DNA of 64,000 bases from Pogostemon cablin (Eukaryota > Streptophyta > Magnoliopsida > Lamiales > Lamiaceae): the NCBI GenBank assembly GCA_023678885.1, contig CM042970.1, positions 6,364,355 to 6,428,354 of the forward strand, read 5' to 3'. Under the pieces are notes generated by a model that saw nothing but the letters and a program-made list of their open reading frames with translations, did no database searches and was not told the origin of the DNA. Both the position numbers and the translations under genes were made by a program. Shown here piece by piece: positions 42,924-55,664 of the stretch. Within the stretch, counting starts at the first letter, position 1. Every line of letters starts with the position of its first letter.

Positions 42924-44059
42924 AATATATAAAGTTTGCTCCTAACGAATAAGAACAACAATATTCACCTCAAAAAAAGCAAAAGATCGCCTAAATGGAA
43001 CCCTTGAGCATTCTTTAACTCACTACTAATTATTATATTAGATTAGTAAAGATAATTCTTTTTTTCTAAAAAAGACCCATCAACTCATAATTAAGGGAGG
43101 ATGAAATAAGCTCTATCTACCCATATATTAAGAATTGATACTAAATGTTAAAAATAAATATTAAACCATAGTAATAAATAGAGTATAAGACACCATGAAT
43201 CACATGGATGAAGTCAAATGTTACATTTAAAATGAGATCATTTTACATATTTGGTACACAGTAAAATCGATTCACACCGTAATAACCCAAGAAACAATTC
43301 TTTATGGTGAACGTTACGTGTTGGAGAGAGATGTCCAAGAATGCGTTGAATGGTTTGAGAGTGAAAAGGTTAACGAAGGAGCAGTGCGCCACGTATTGAT
43401 GGTGATGGGTAACCGGAAAAAGAAACTTTAATACTATATATTAAATTTTTATTTCTGATTGGGAAAAGGTGTAATGTCTTAATCAGGAAAAGAGAATTTA
43501 TTTATTTATTTATTATTTCTATGGACACCTGGCTTCTTCTCCTACTAATTTAACTCTTTTTCGCTTTTCTTTTCTGCTTTGGATTGGACTTACCCAGTCC
43601 GGATTAAAAATGATCCAAATTTATTCTATTTAATCTTTTAATTGCACACCTAAACTTTTTTTTTTAAAATTTTATTTTAATATTATAGACTCTTAACTGA
43701 TTATGGAGTAATTTTGCAGTGAACGGTGCACCTAACTTGGGGTTTATAGTATTTATTAGGATATCATTTCAATACTATTGATCCTTTAGAAGTTAAATTT
43801 TACTTTTAAAATTATTTATTTTAATTAGTACTTCCTAAACGATAAAATATCAATTTTGTTATTTATGTATTTTAAAGGTATTTATTTTCCAATTTTAATA
43901 AAAGGCCTGTCCATATCAATCAGACAACATTTATTATTAATACAATTATTTATTTTATATAAAATAATTATATTTCTTTATAAGAATCGGTTACAACATT
44001 AAAAGTATTAATGTTTCACAAAAAAATATTTTTTCTTTGGAAAATTAATTATACAAACT
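42924..44059. other. AT-rich intergenic DNA
   Basis: No gene or repeat end recognised. Confidence 0.4.
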
Positions 44060-45008
44060 TTTATATTAGAGGATGTAATATCAATACGTAATAGTGGCGC
44101 CATCCATAAGGTGCAAGCCCAAGCGTGAAAATTCATTTGGACAAACGAAATTTGTTGAGTAAAGGTTGCGGAAATCTTATCGGAAATAACTATTGTGACC
44201 GTTGTAGAAATGAGATGGAGACAAGCCAACATATTCTATTTGACATTGATTTTTCTTGAGGATTATAGGCATATATTCTCTCGTGGCTTAGGGTGCAGTG
44301 TGTACTCCACCAAAATCCTATTACTAATTTGTTGAGCTTTAGCAACCTTGTACCCGGAAAAAAAGGAAAAATGGTGGCATCGTGTATTTGGGTGGGAACA
44401 ATATGGATAATTTGGAGGCAAAGAAACAATTTATTTTCGAAAAGAGATAATGAGACGGGGAAGGATGCTTGGTGAAATAAAAGCTAGAGGTTGGAGTTGG
44501 TTTATAAAGTCAAATCGAAAGGTGGTTGATATGAGAAATTTTAGGGAATGATTTATAAGTACTAGAAATTGTATGGAGCCATAATCTTTTTTGTGGAAAC
44601 ATATTGCAAATTTTATTGAACAGATCAAACCATGGAAGACCAGTTATTGAGAGCATGTTACAAGTGATAGCATATACATCTGGCTACTTGGATTTTTTGG
44701 GTTCAAAATATGTTGGTGTGCAATTATGTTTTTGGGTGTTGTAATTTTTGTGTAAAACAAGGTCATAATTATCCATATTTTTTTGGTAGACATGACATGA
44801 AGTTAGTGAACTGAAAGATAAGATTGTTAAAAGACAGGAATATTACAACATCTATCTAATATTTGCTTGGGTTGTGGAGGCTGGTTTGATTCTTCACACT
44901 TGGGGTCGTCCTGCTATTCTCTGATTTTGATGAACTGTTGTATCTAAATTTTGTGGCAACCTTCATGCCCGTTCAATAAAAATTTTAATTTCGGATTAAA
45001 AAAAACGT
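44060..45008 (+). mobile_element. 3' fragment of an L1-type LINE (zf-RVT end and tail)
   Basis: The plus strand reads VETSQHILF-like text, then PGKKGKMVASCIWVGTIWII and WRQRNNLFSKRDNETGKDAW, the zf-RVT/C-terminal segment of plant LINE ORF2, with several frame changes. The 3' UTR ends in CCGTTCAATAAAAATTTTAA and a short A-run at about 44998-45005. Most of the element is missing at the 5' side. Confidence 0.75.
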
Positions 45009-45679
45009 AATGATGTAGCGTTTGAACCGGATCGGACTTTCGCTAGATTTAGCCTTTAAATAATAGTATTAATAAAAAGAACACAAAAGTTACATTAAAT
45101 GAAGCTACTTGTAGGGCTGAAAATCCAGGTTAACTCAATTTTTAATACCCAAATTCATTTTGGATATGGGCCTTACACTAAGGTTGATGGGATGTGTTAT
45201 AAGTGATGCCCATATCCATATTGTTCTTCCTATGCATTTGCCAATAAGGTAAGATAATACAAAGGGGTTAATATCGGGTGAACGGTGAGATAAGTAATAA
45301 GTACGTACCCTCACCGTCCTATAATTAAATTTAGAGTTATGTAGGTACTATGTTTTAAAAAAATTATTATTTTATTTGCTAATTTGGTACGTTTGGATAA
45401 TAAATAAATATAAAATTATGTTAATCGTAATAGAGTTTTATTAATTTTGAAATTAAAGTTGAGTGTGAGTTATTGGATTGTGTGTTATTTTTATATGGGC
45501 AAGAGAACTTGCGCTGGATTGGCCATGTTTTGGGATGTTTGTTTCAGTGAAGATATGAGGTTGCAGTGTTTTGGTATGGTTGTTTCAATGGAGAAATGAG
45601 GTTGCAATTGGTGGAGTAAGATTCAAATATAGAATTGCAAGAAAACATAATGCAGAGACTCCATATTTTTTAAATAGTA
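45009..45679. other. AT-rich DNA, possible MITE left end at 45308
   Basis: CCCTCACCGTCCTATAATTA resembles a Stowaway end but no partner was found. No gene. Confidence 0.35.
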
Positions 45680-45951
45680 CTCTCTCTGCTCCAAAATTTT
45701 TTTTACAGTTATTGTAGATACGATGTTTAAGAAAAAATTATTTTTGTTTTACTTTTAGGGATAGTTTGGTATTTTTAAATAATAAATAAATTATAAATTA
45801 AGTTATGTGAGTTGTAAAGTGGTGGCAATTTTGAAATTAAAGTGTGTTGTGGGGTTATTTATTTATGTGTATTTCTTTATTTGGAAGTATGAATTTATTT
45901 ATGGGACAAACTAAAATAAAAAATATGAATTTATTTATGGAACGAATGTAG
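45680..45951. mobile_element. Stowaway-like MITE (diverged)
   Basis: Left CTCTCTCTGCTCCAAAATTT; right TTATGGAACGAATGTAG; TA-flanked. Ends are mutated. Confidence 0.55.
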
Positions 45952-46038
45952 TATAAAAAGTGTCTGCTATGGAGCTCCTTGATTATCACTAGTCATGTAC
46001 CAGAAGGATCAATATATTATCTGTGAGAATATTCTAAA

Positions 46039-46965
46039 GAGATAATTGCTAAAAAAGCCATCACCTTTGCTTCAGTTGCAAATAAGTCTCCACTTTTAAA
46101 ATTTAGTAAAAAAGTATATAACTTTATTAATGGATTGCAAATTAAACTACGGGTCATATTTTGACCAAATTTGACTGCCCTAGATCCTAGGTGGAAAAAA
46201 TTTATTAATTAAAGTAAATAAAAAAACAGAAAAGAAAATTAATGGTAAAAAATAAATTTAAAAAAATGTTAAAAGTGAAAAAGAAAACAGGAGTGCTGCC
46301 GGGGACTGCGTCTTTCTCCCTCTTCTCCTATCAGAAATATAATTTCAACCACTCACCACTGAGCCACCGGTGCAATCACTCACCGGTAGTTCGTCGCTAT
46401 AGATCTGCTTCTTCGCTAGAAACGCGAACGCACCAAGCTGTCTGTCACTCGCGCCGCCAACAATGACACTCTAGTCGATTAGAAATCGATGTCACTTGAT
46501 GCCAACAACTACTGCCGGAACGTCGTTGCCTACTTCCGGGAAGGACGACTGTCGAGATCTGAAGGAAAAAATGTCCAATGATCGCCATCCGAAAGGGAAT
46601 AGCCGTGGTGGCTTCTCAGCGAAGCTAGTGGACGGTGGCAGTGGCAAAACGAGGATAGTGGTCGCTGGTGGTTGACAGGGCAGCGAGGACGATCACTGGA
46701 CGTTGGTGGTCGTCGAACGTTGCTGGTGATCTTTAATGGAGAAGATGAAAATTGATGAGAGAGATGGTTGCCACGTGGATTTTATTAAAAAAATTTTAAA
46801 TATTTTTATTTTCCATTTAGGATTTGGGCAGCCAAAATTGTCAAAATCTGACCAATGGCTTAATTTGCAATTCCTTGTTAAAGTTATGCATTTTTTTGCT
46901 AAATTTCAAAGGTGTAGACTAATTTGCAATTCAACAAAAGATGGGGACTTTTCTCGCAATTAACC
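46039..46965. mobile_element. Non-autonomous MULE (927 bp), possible Pack-MULE
   Basis: Terminal inverted repeats of about 130 bp: left GAGATAATTGCTAAAAAAGC..., right end reverse-complements to GGTTAATTGCGAGAAAAGTC.... Both continue through TTGCAAATTA and GGTCAGATTTTGAC-type text to GCTGCCC. The flanking TSD is ATATTCTAAA (46029-46038 and 46966-46975), 9-10 bp as for Mutator elements. Between the TIRs, 46300-46740 is markedly GC-rich and resembles exon sequence, the look of a captured gene fragment. No donor gene recognised. Confidence 0.85.
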
Positions 46966-46975
46966 ATATTCTAAA

Positions 46976-47370
46976 TAATATTTATATATTAAATGGTAGT
47001 TTAAGTTACATCCCGGATGTCCAGGCAATGGATGTGTGCAAAGGTTTCCTCGGGGCGGACGGAAATTGGCCTTCGAGTGCAAAGGCAGAGAGAAAACGAA
47101 AGAGTGAGTTGAAGTCTTAGTCAAAAAGTACGCGGGAAGGAAAACTGTCTTGGTAGAGTACATGGATTGAACTTATTCTCTATTGTTTGGCATTAAACTC
47201 TGTCGGCATTTGACTTTGCCATCGAGAAAGCTTATATTTTGGTGTTACATCTTCTGTTATATGTATTAAATGATTAACAAGTAAATGAGAAGGAAAATCT
47301 CAACATTCATTCTAAGATTGATATTTTTGTTTTAAGGAATATATTTTTATATAACACCAAAACATAAAAA
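46976..47370. other. Spacer between two MULEs
   Basis: A 67-codon minus-strand frame (47163-46960) overlaps a moderately GC-rich patch; no domain recognised. Confidence 0.35.
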
Positions 47371-47379
47371 ATTTTCGAA

Positions 47380-50300
47380 GGCAAAATCTCTTGTGCGCCC
47401 GGGTGTACGGACTTAGACCCGTGCACCCAAACTCGACCCTACCCGCCGACCCAAAATATTTAAGAAAGAAAATAACCCTAATTTTCATTCCCAATCAAAC
47501 TCATCTGCATACTCTCTCTATCTAGAAGACGCTCTCTCTCTAAATTCTCTCTTGCCTCTCGTCGGTTGCTCCTCTCTGTTGTGCTTTCCGCTACTCCTCT
47601 CGGCCGTCTCAATCTGCTAATTTACCTCCTGCCATGTGTCCTCCGTATATGCCTTCTTCGATTTGATTAATACTTTGACTCGTCTAAATGTCGGCTACAA
47701 AAGCACTAAAAGGTATTTCATTCTTCTCTACAATCCAAATTTTAGTTTAATACCTAAACAAACAATCTAGATTTTTAGTGTAATACCTAAACAAATATTT
47801 TATTAAATTAGGATTAATAAATCTTTCATGTTGCTCAAGTTAGAGAGTTTAGTTGATAGTTTCTGTATTTTTTTCTATAATGTAATTTAGGCATCCTGTT
47901 GATAAATTCAAGTCTTTCAATGGCATCCATAATTTTGAAGATGTGTATTCAACAAATATTAAATTTCGTTACATATATTTTAAGCTAATTGGAAAAAAGT
48001 GAAAATTCATTAATTGTTTGAATTAGAGGCCACTAAAAGTGCATTCTAAATGTAATCCAGTTTGCATTTTGCTCATTGGTCGTATCTACATGTACAATGG
48101 ATCCAAGTGTTTAAATGATACTCTCTTTCTACATATGACCTTTCAAGGGTAGACTAGGACAATCTCATTCCCATGACATTGTATAAACAGTCTTTTTGTA
48201 TCTTTTGGCATTAATCCTCAATCAATATTTTTTCTATGATAGTTTCTCATTCTCAGTCCCAGTAGCATAGCAGTGTGGCACTCATTTGTAATCTATCTGA
48301 ATTAGCTTCTAAAGATCCTTATGTAGTTGCAACATTTCTATGTACTATGATCACTTTAAAGTTTGCTACTTCTTGTTCGTTATTAAGTATGTTTTGTTGT
48401 GTGACTGTAACAGTTGAATGCTAACATGATTATATTTCATTTTTCCTTTTCAGATTTTGTTATAACGAGTTCAAATACTGCGATTCTAAGGAGAAAAAGA
48501 AAAAACGATTAAAGTCTATAGAAGAGAAGAAAATAGTTGTTCAGTAGAATGAAATGGAAAGATTTGGATAAGGTTACACTGAGAAATAGGCATATTATAT
48601 GGTGTTTGTTTGTGCTACAATTTTTGGATTCTTTGTTAATGTATATAAAGATAGTTATAATCAAATTAGAGCTATGAGTATCAGTAAATGATCAACTTTT
48701 GCTATGATATATAATCAATATATAATTCGAATTAGTACAGCAAGACAATTTTTGTTTTGTATGCAAAGGAAATGTCGTACTTTCTTGGCCATTCATTTAC
48801 AATTCGCTAACTTGTATATGAATTTAATTGGTGTGATTGTTTGCTGCAACAGGTATATTGTTCTCATATATAGGGTATATTATTATCATTTAAAGTGCAT
48901 AAGTTACATAGAGTATATTATTGAAAAATAAAGGTATATTGTTGATGAATAAAGAGTATATTGCTGTTACGTAAAAAGTATGGAGTTCAATGCACCTATT
49001 CTTAATATTATTTGAAATTTATGTTATAAAGGTTAAGTGGCATGGTGCGAAGGTATATTATTCACATGTGAAGAGTAACATGTAAAGCATATGGAGTTTC
49101 AAATGATGTATTATTGATGAGTAAAAAATATATTGTTTATGATAAAGGGTATATCATTGTCATGTAAAATGTTTGGAGTTTAGTGCACTTGTTGTTCACT
49201 GTTATAAGTTTATATTATTAAGGTATATTGACGTGGTGAAAAGGGTATATTGTTATTATGTAAAGAGTATATTGTTGTCATCTTAAGGGTGTGTTATTGT
49301 CAGTAAAAAAGATTTGGAGATTAGTGCACATATTGACAATGTTTTAGTTTTATGTTGTTAGGTATAGTGGTTGTATGGTGCAAAGGGTATGTTGTATTCA
49401 TGTAAAGAATATATTATGGTCGTATAAAGGGCATGGAGTTGCAAAGATTATATTCTTGATTAGTAAAGGATATATTGTTATCATGGAAAGGGTATAGAGT
49501 ATAGTGCACTTGTTATGATGGTGTTTTAAACTTATATTGTTAAAGTTTATGCCATGAAGCAAAGAATATGACACTCAATATAAATGGTATAACATTCAAT
49601 TAAATATTTCATGTAATAATTCTATATATTTATTAAATATTCTAGGGGTGGATATTTATTTTTCGTTTTCATAACTAGATAATAGTTTACTCCTTCAAAA
49701 TCTAAAAAATTGTAATAATTCATTAAAATATGTCACAATGTTTAATTTGTTACAATACTAAATTAAATGAGCATTTAGAGTTTTAGATCCAAATTTCTTT
49801 ACTAACTTTAAAGTTTGCCCCCTTATATTTTCATTGATTCTCAATTCCTAAAAAGTTTCTTCATGGCTTGTGTCAATATTGTCTTCATATGGGCATGATA
49901 AATCACGAATGTGATCTTGAAATAATGAGGTAGAACAAGATCTGCATAAGAACAATTACCTTATTAATCTAAGTTCAAAATAGTAGGAACACTAAAAAAA
50001 ATATAATTAACTGCAAAGTTAATGAATAAAAAACAAAAACGTTGAGCGCATGTACAGTCACTACTGCTAAAGGGTATAATCGTTGTAGTTAAAGAGTATA
50101 ATGTAATAACATAAAGTAATACCCGTCCAAAGTAAATAAATTAGTATTTTATTTTGTTCACTGCAAAGGGTATATTGTTGATAAGTAAAAGGTATATTGT
50201 TGATATAGTAAAAGGTACATTGTGGTCATGTAAAGTGCATGAAGTTTTCAGTGTTTTGAGTTTATGTTTGTAAAATATTATGGCACGGTGTAAAAGGTAT

Positions 50301-51411
50301 ATTGTTGATGAGTAAATGATACATTGTGGTCATGCAAAGTGTATAGAGTTTATAATTTTTCGAGTTTAAGTTTGTAAAGTATTATGGCACGATGCAAATA
50401 GTATATTATTGATAAATAAAGATTACATTGTGGTCATGTAAATTGTATGAAATTGCAAAGAGTATATTATTTATGAGTAAAAGGGTGTATCATTAATGAG
50501 CAAAGGGTATATTGTGGTCATGTAAAGAGTATCTAGTTTAGAGTGTTTTAAGTTTATATTGTTAAGGTATAATGGCATAGTGGAAAGGGTATATTGTTAA
50601 TGAGTATAGAGTATATTGTCCAATACTACATGTTGTGTCATGTATCATATACTGATTACTGCCAAATGCCACAAACAAGTATGACACATTCAAATTTCTT
50701 GAGTTCATATCTTAAGGGAAAAAATCATAATTAGAGCATATCTTAATCATAAAAATTAATGGGGATTGTAGTGTGAATTCATCTTCCCAAAGGCTTTGCA
50801 GAAATGATCAAGTTCTTCATGAAGCTAACAATGATGCAAACATTGAGCAGGTAAAAACTCCTACAAATCATCTGCAATTTATAGTTTTTTTTTTTTGAAT
50901 AAGCTGAAATACATAGTTGTTTTAACCTAAATTGGATTTCACTTGAAAATACCTTTTATGTTTAGAGAGATATGGCTCATGACGTATGCCTCTTGCTATC
51001 AATATGAACTCAAGCATAGATTAAAGGTAAAATTGAACCAAAACCTCAATTCCTTCGAGATCTGCTCTTACTGCAATTCACTCGTGTTCTTCTTCTCCTC
51101 CAATAATTCAATCGCGTTATTCTTCTTCTTCTGCAATCGTTCTTCTTCTTCTTCTGCAATCAATCGCGATAGTGAATGCACTCAATATTTGAATTTAATA
51201 GTGATATAATTATGGTAGATTGAATCAAGGACAAATTTGTTGAATAATGAAGAAATTTCAAATATTGTATTCAAAGGAGAAGAAAGAAAATACGAGAGAA
51301 GAAAATGAGCCCTAATGTTTTCCTTCTTTATATATCGCATTTAGGGTCTTATGGGTCGATCCGGGCACACATAATTAGATCTGTATGTCCGGAAACACAA
51401 GAGTCACACTC
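47380..51411. mobile_element. Non-autonomous MULE (4032 bp) with exact 9-bp TSD
   Basis: Left end GGCAAAATCTCTTGTGCGCC; right end reverse-complements to GAGTGTGACTCTTGTGTTTC. Similarity continues through a CCGG core and CGACCC. The exact TSD ATTTTCGAA flanks it (47371-47379 and 51412-51420). A TATA-like GATATATAAAG lies inside the right TIR facing inwards, and a CT-rich leader-like stretch with a possible exon edge (AAAAG/GTATTTC near 47711) lies inside the left. No transposase domain is visible. The middle is filled with degenerate repeats. Confidence 0.88.
48850..50640. repeat. Degenerate repeat array inside the 4-kb MULE
   Basis: Dozens of words like AAAGGGTATATTGTTG(T/A)CATGTAAAG repeat about every 25-35 bp. 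In 50200-50500 a higher order of about 105 bp is visible (GTGGTCATGTAAAGTG...TTTGTAAAATATTATGGCAC). It is broken by an AT-rich, array-free stretch at about 49600-50040. Not coding. Confidence 0.75.
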
Positions 51412-51436
51412 ATTTTCGAATGAGTTAATATATATA

Positions 51437-51519
51437 CTCCATCCATCCCAAGTAATGAGGGCCAGAGACCTTATGTTTACATTAAGGTCTCTGACCCTCT
51501 TAGTCTGTGATGGAGGGAG
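51437..51519. mobile_element. Short Stowaway-like hairpin MITE (83 bp)
   Basis: Left CTCCATCCATCCCAAGTAAT, right CTGTGATGGAGGGAG. Inner arms GGGCCAGAGACCTTA and TAAGGTCTCTGACCCTC pair, so almost the whole unit folds. Confidence 0.75.
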
Positions 51520-51799
51520 TATATATCTTCCTTTTTCTCACTTTTTCTATCATGTTTCATCTCTTCTATCGCACCGATTATTACTCTCTAAGGCATATTA
51601 TCATTCATTTCTTGTAAATAGATTTGATATAAAATTAAAACTCACAATACCAAACTCAAAATAAACATTAATTATTATTTTTATAGTTTTTAACTCCATA
51701 ATATAAACCTTAAAATAACATATCTTTATTATTAAAGTTTAGTGTTAATAAAATTTTATGATATAATTGTAATTTTACCATTATAATTTATAATGTGTA

Positions 51800-52038
51800 C
51801 TCCCTCCGTCCCATTTCAATGTTTACGTTTGCTTTTTGCACGTTGATTAAAAAGTATAATATTTTAACAGATAGTGGGTGAAAAAATATAATATATAATG
51901 TAAAGTGGGCAGATGTATTAGTGTTGGATGATATATTAATTATTTTAGGTGGGTCCCATATTTCAAAAAGGAAAAAATTAAACATTGAAATGAAACGCGC
52001 AAAATAAAAACGTAAACACTGAAACAGGATGGAGAGAG
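51800..52038. mobile_element. Stowaway-like MITE
   Basis: Left CTCCCTCCGTCCCATTTCAA; right TGAAACAGGATGGAGAGAG; TA-flanked. Same subfamily as 57997 and 60222. Confidence 0.8.
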
Positions 52039-52459
52039 TATTAGCTAATGATTTATAGTGTATCTCACCATTATGATTCATGGTAGCATATTAAATTATA
52101 TATAATTATTTTTTCAACTTATAAATAAAGATAGTTTAAATTCACCCTATTTCACAAGAGTCGAACCCTGTATATAAATACACTTATACTAGTAGCTAAC
52201 TCGTGCGTTGCATGATATATGTTAGTTTTAGGGCAACAACTTCGCTTAATTTTATGATTTTTGATCAAATAATAATTATTTGAATTATATGATTCGTTTG
52301 AGAAATAGATGGTCAGGATTGGATTATTATAATTATTTAATTATTTTAATGGGTAGCTGAGAGGTGGCTGAGATTTGTTTAAGAAATAGATGATCAAAAT
52401 TGAATTTTTTTCTAGATTAGACTAAATTATTTCCTAATTTGAAAAAATTATAATTATTA

Positions 52460-52613
52460 ATTCCAGCAATTGAGCTCTGCTCCCCTAGTTTAACAACAAC
52501 CAGAGCTCCAACATTGTGCTGAGTCATCGACTTCACAGCATCATATACCGTATCATCGGTGGTGCACCAGAGCCAGGATCCATATGCACCATTCCCTTTG
52601 GCTTACCGAACAT
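52460..52613 (-). pseudogene. Captured fragment of a CBSX3-like CBS-domain gene
   Basis: The minus strand reads GSWLWCTTDDTVYDAVKSMT followed by QHNVGALVVVK, GEQSSIAGI, about 50 residues in one frame without stops. This is the start of the first CBS domain of plant CBSX3-type mitochondrial proteins, which regulate thioredoxin-o. Upstream and downstream text is non-homologous AT-rich repeat, so only one exon piece is present. It has the same orientation as the Helitron-like 3' end. Recognition is from recalled family sequence; a similarity search would settle it. Confidence 0.7.
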
Positions 52614-53014
52614 CAGATATAGTAGTGCTTTTGAAATTGTATATATTCGTCGTATGACTTCCTACCATCCTCACACAATTAATTAATAACTTAAGAACAA
52701 AACACTTGGAGTTGTATGTACAATTAATCATCAATTAAATAATAATTAAAGTGAGTGAAATTAGTCTTACATGTGGAGATGATTAATCATAATAAATTAG
52801 GGATTATGGGCATTATGGGCACCCGTGCATTGCACGTGATGTGTTATTTTTAGGGCAACAACAATTTCACTTTTTATGATGATTGAACCGAATAATATTT
52901 ATTTGAATATGAAGTGAGATTATTCATAATTACAATTATTTAATAATTTTAATGAGTTGCTGAGATTTGTTTTAGAAATATATGGTCAGAATTTTACCAT
53001 CTGGAAACATTATG

Positions 53015-53062
53015 TCATAAACCCTAAAACCCTAAACCCCTAAATCCTAAACCCTAAACCCT
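53015..53062. repeat. Interstitial telomere-like repeats (CCCTAAA-type)
   Basis: ATAAACCCTAAAACCCTAAA... with six degenerate units. Further tracts at 54058-54112, 54243-54262 and 54785-54843. Plant telomere motif TTTAGGG on the minus strand. Confidence 0.8.
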
Positions 53063-53531
53063 TTGATGATTAGGATTGGATTTATATTTAATATTATTAA
53101 TTTTTTAATAAATAATATTTTGATTCTTAATTTAAAAAAGTCATAATTATAATTATTTAATTATCTTATTTCCTAATTTGAAAAAGTTATAATTATAATT
53201 ATTTAATTATTTTAATGGGTGGTTGAGATTTGTTTGAGCTTCTTTCATCCGGTTTTGGTGTGGTTTGAATCTTGTTGTCGTATAATTTCTTTATTTATTT
53301 ATTTTCATAATATGACAAATTAAAATGCAATAATAAAATTTTCATTTTTTTAAATTATAGGATCAGATTCTATATTACTAATTTACAAAATTCAAAACCA
53401 TTTATTGTTCACACATTTTAGTGAATTGATGAACCCTTTCAAACGCAACAATATAAATAAAAGAATGTTTCATCTGAAGCATGTAGATATTCTATGTTTA
53501 TTGCAGAATAAGTTGTTTTGAAAAATTAATA

Positions 53532-53758
53532 CTCTCTCCGTCCCATCCAAAGAGTTTATTTTTTCCATTTTGGTCGTCTCACCCAAAGAGTTCACTTTTC
53601 TTTTTTACACACATGGGACCTCCACACACCCATTAATATAATTAAAATATTGGACTCACACTCCCACTAATACAACTACTCACTACACATTAAATAATAA
53701 TACTCCTTAATCTATGTGACAAAATATAAAAACTACCCTTAGTGTGTGACGGAGGGAG
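53532..53758. mobile_element. Stowaway-like MITE
   Basis: Left CTCTCTCCGTCCCATCCAAA; right AGTGTGTGACGGAGGGAG; TA-flanked. Confidence 0.8.
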
Positions 53759-54784
53759 TATATAATTGAGTTCAACATAAAAAATGCATACCATTTTTTT
53801 GTGGATAAATATTTTGGGTTGCTGAGATTTGTTTAAGAAATAGATGATCAAGATTGAATTAATATTATTAATTTTTTTAATAAATAATATCTTATTTCCT
53901 AATTTGTAAAAGTCATAATTATAATTATTTCATTATTTTAATGGGTGTCTCAAATTTGTTTGAGAAATATATGATCATCATTGAATTTATTCTGAGTGGC
54001 TGAGATTTGTTAAAAAATAGATGGTCAGGATTTGATCATATAGAAATATTATGCCACAAATCCTAAAATCATAAACCCTAAACCCCTAAAATCAACCCTA
54101 AAACCCTAAACCCTTTGAAAACATTAAATTAAATAATTATTTTAATGGATGGTTTGATCAGGATTAATAATACTAGTATTTTTAATACATAATATCTTAT
54201 TTCCTAATTTTAAAAAGTCTTAATTATAATTATTTTATTTAATAACTAAACCCTAAACCATTTGAAAATATTAAATTAAATAATTATTTTAATGGATGGT
54301 TTGATCAGGATTGAATTAATATTATTAATTTTTTTAATAAACAATATCTTATTTTCTAATTTGAAAAAGCCATAATTATAATTATTTAATTATTTTAATA
54401 GATGGTTGAAATTTCTTTAAAAAATAGATGGTCAGGATTTGATTAATATTATTAATTTTTTAATAATTAATATCTTATTTTCTAATTTAAAAAAGATAAT
54501 TATAATTATTCAATTATTTTAATTGGTGAAATTATTTTCTTATTTGAAAAAGTCTAAACCCTAGACCCTTCGAAAATATTAAATTATTTTCTAATTTGAA
54601 AAGGTTATAATTATAATTATTTAACTATTTTAATGAGTTGTTGAGATTTAATTAAAAATAGAATGTTATGATTGAATTTATATATAATATTATTAATTTT
54701 TTAATAAATAATTTTATTTCCTAATTTGAAAAAGTAATAATTATAATTATTTAATTATTTTAATGGGTGGCTTAGATTTGTTTA

Positions 54785-54843
54785 AGATAAACCCTGAAAC
54801 CCTTAAACCCTAAACCCTAAACCCTAAAACCCTAAACCCTTTG
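54785..54843. repeat. Interstitial telomere-like repeats, longest tract
   Basis: AAACCCTGAAACCCTTAAAC... with eight units, the most regular tract of the four. Confidence 0.8.
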
Positions 54844-54935
54844 GAAACAATAAATTATTTTCTAATTTGAAAAAGTTATAATTACGTTTATTTAATTATT
54901 TTAATAGATGGTTAAGATTTGATTTATATTTAATG

Positions 54936-55224
54936 CTCCCCCATATCGAGTATTTTTATCTATTTGTATGGGTACGGAGATTGAGACGCGTTATTTTTTT
55001 AATATATTATGTAAGAAAAAGTAGTGATAAATTTGTGATTTAAAAAGAAAAAGTAAATAAAGTTGTTGGGAATGATGAATAAAGTGTAAAAAGTTATTAA
55101 AGTTGTTGGGATTGTAAAAAGTAGATAATAAAATATTATGCATTTTTTCTATTAATGAAATGGGTAAAAATACATGGGACAGTCCAAAATGGAAAGTAGG
55201 TAAAAATACGTAGGATGGAAGGAG
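54936..55224. mobile_element. MITE-like insertion in the array (diverged)
   Basis: Left GCTCCCCCATATCGAGTATT; right TACGTAGGATGGAAGGAG, then TA. The left end is poor. Confidence 0.45.
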
Positions 55225-55664
55225 TATTATTAATCTTTTAATAAATAATATATTATTTTCTAATTTGAAAGATCACAATTATAATTATTTAATTATTTAT
55301 TGGGTGATTGAGATTTGTGTGAGAAATAAATGGTCAGAATTGTATTTATTATAATTTTTAATTATTTTAATGGGGCAGATTTGTTTAATAAATAAATTGT
55401 CAAAATTAAATTTATTCTAGATTGAAATAAATTATTTCTTAATTTAAAAAGTCATAATTACAATTATTTAATTTAATTATTTCAATGGGTGACAGAGATT
55501 TATTTGAGAAATAGATGGACATGATTTGATTTTTTTGTTGAGATTTGTTTTGAAAAATAGATGGCTAGGATTGAATTTATATTTAATATTATTAATTTTT
55601 AATAAATAATATCTTATTTCCTAATTTTAAAAAGTCATAATTATAATTATTTAATTATTTTAAT

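Noticed and set aside
48850..50640. Centromeric or satellite DNA
   Set aside because: The array is confined inside a MULE with its own TSD and is too degenerate and short for a satellite block.
52812..52840. Second CCCGTGCATTGCACG as an independent Helitron 3' end
   Set aside because: No CTAG-type terminus follows at this copy, so it is treated as an internal or decayed copy rather than a separate end.
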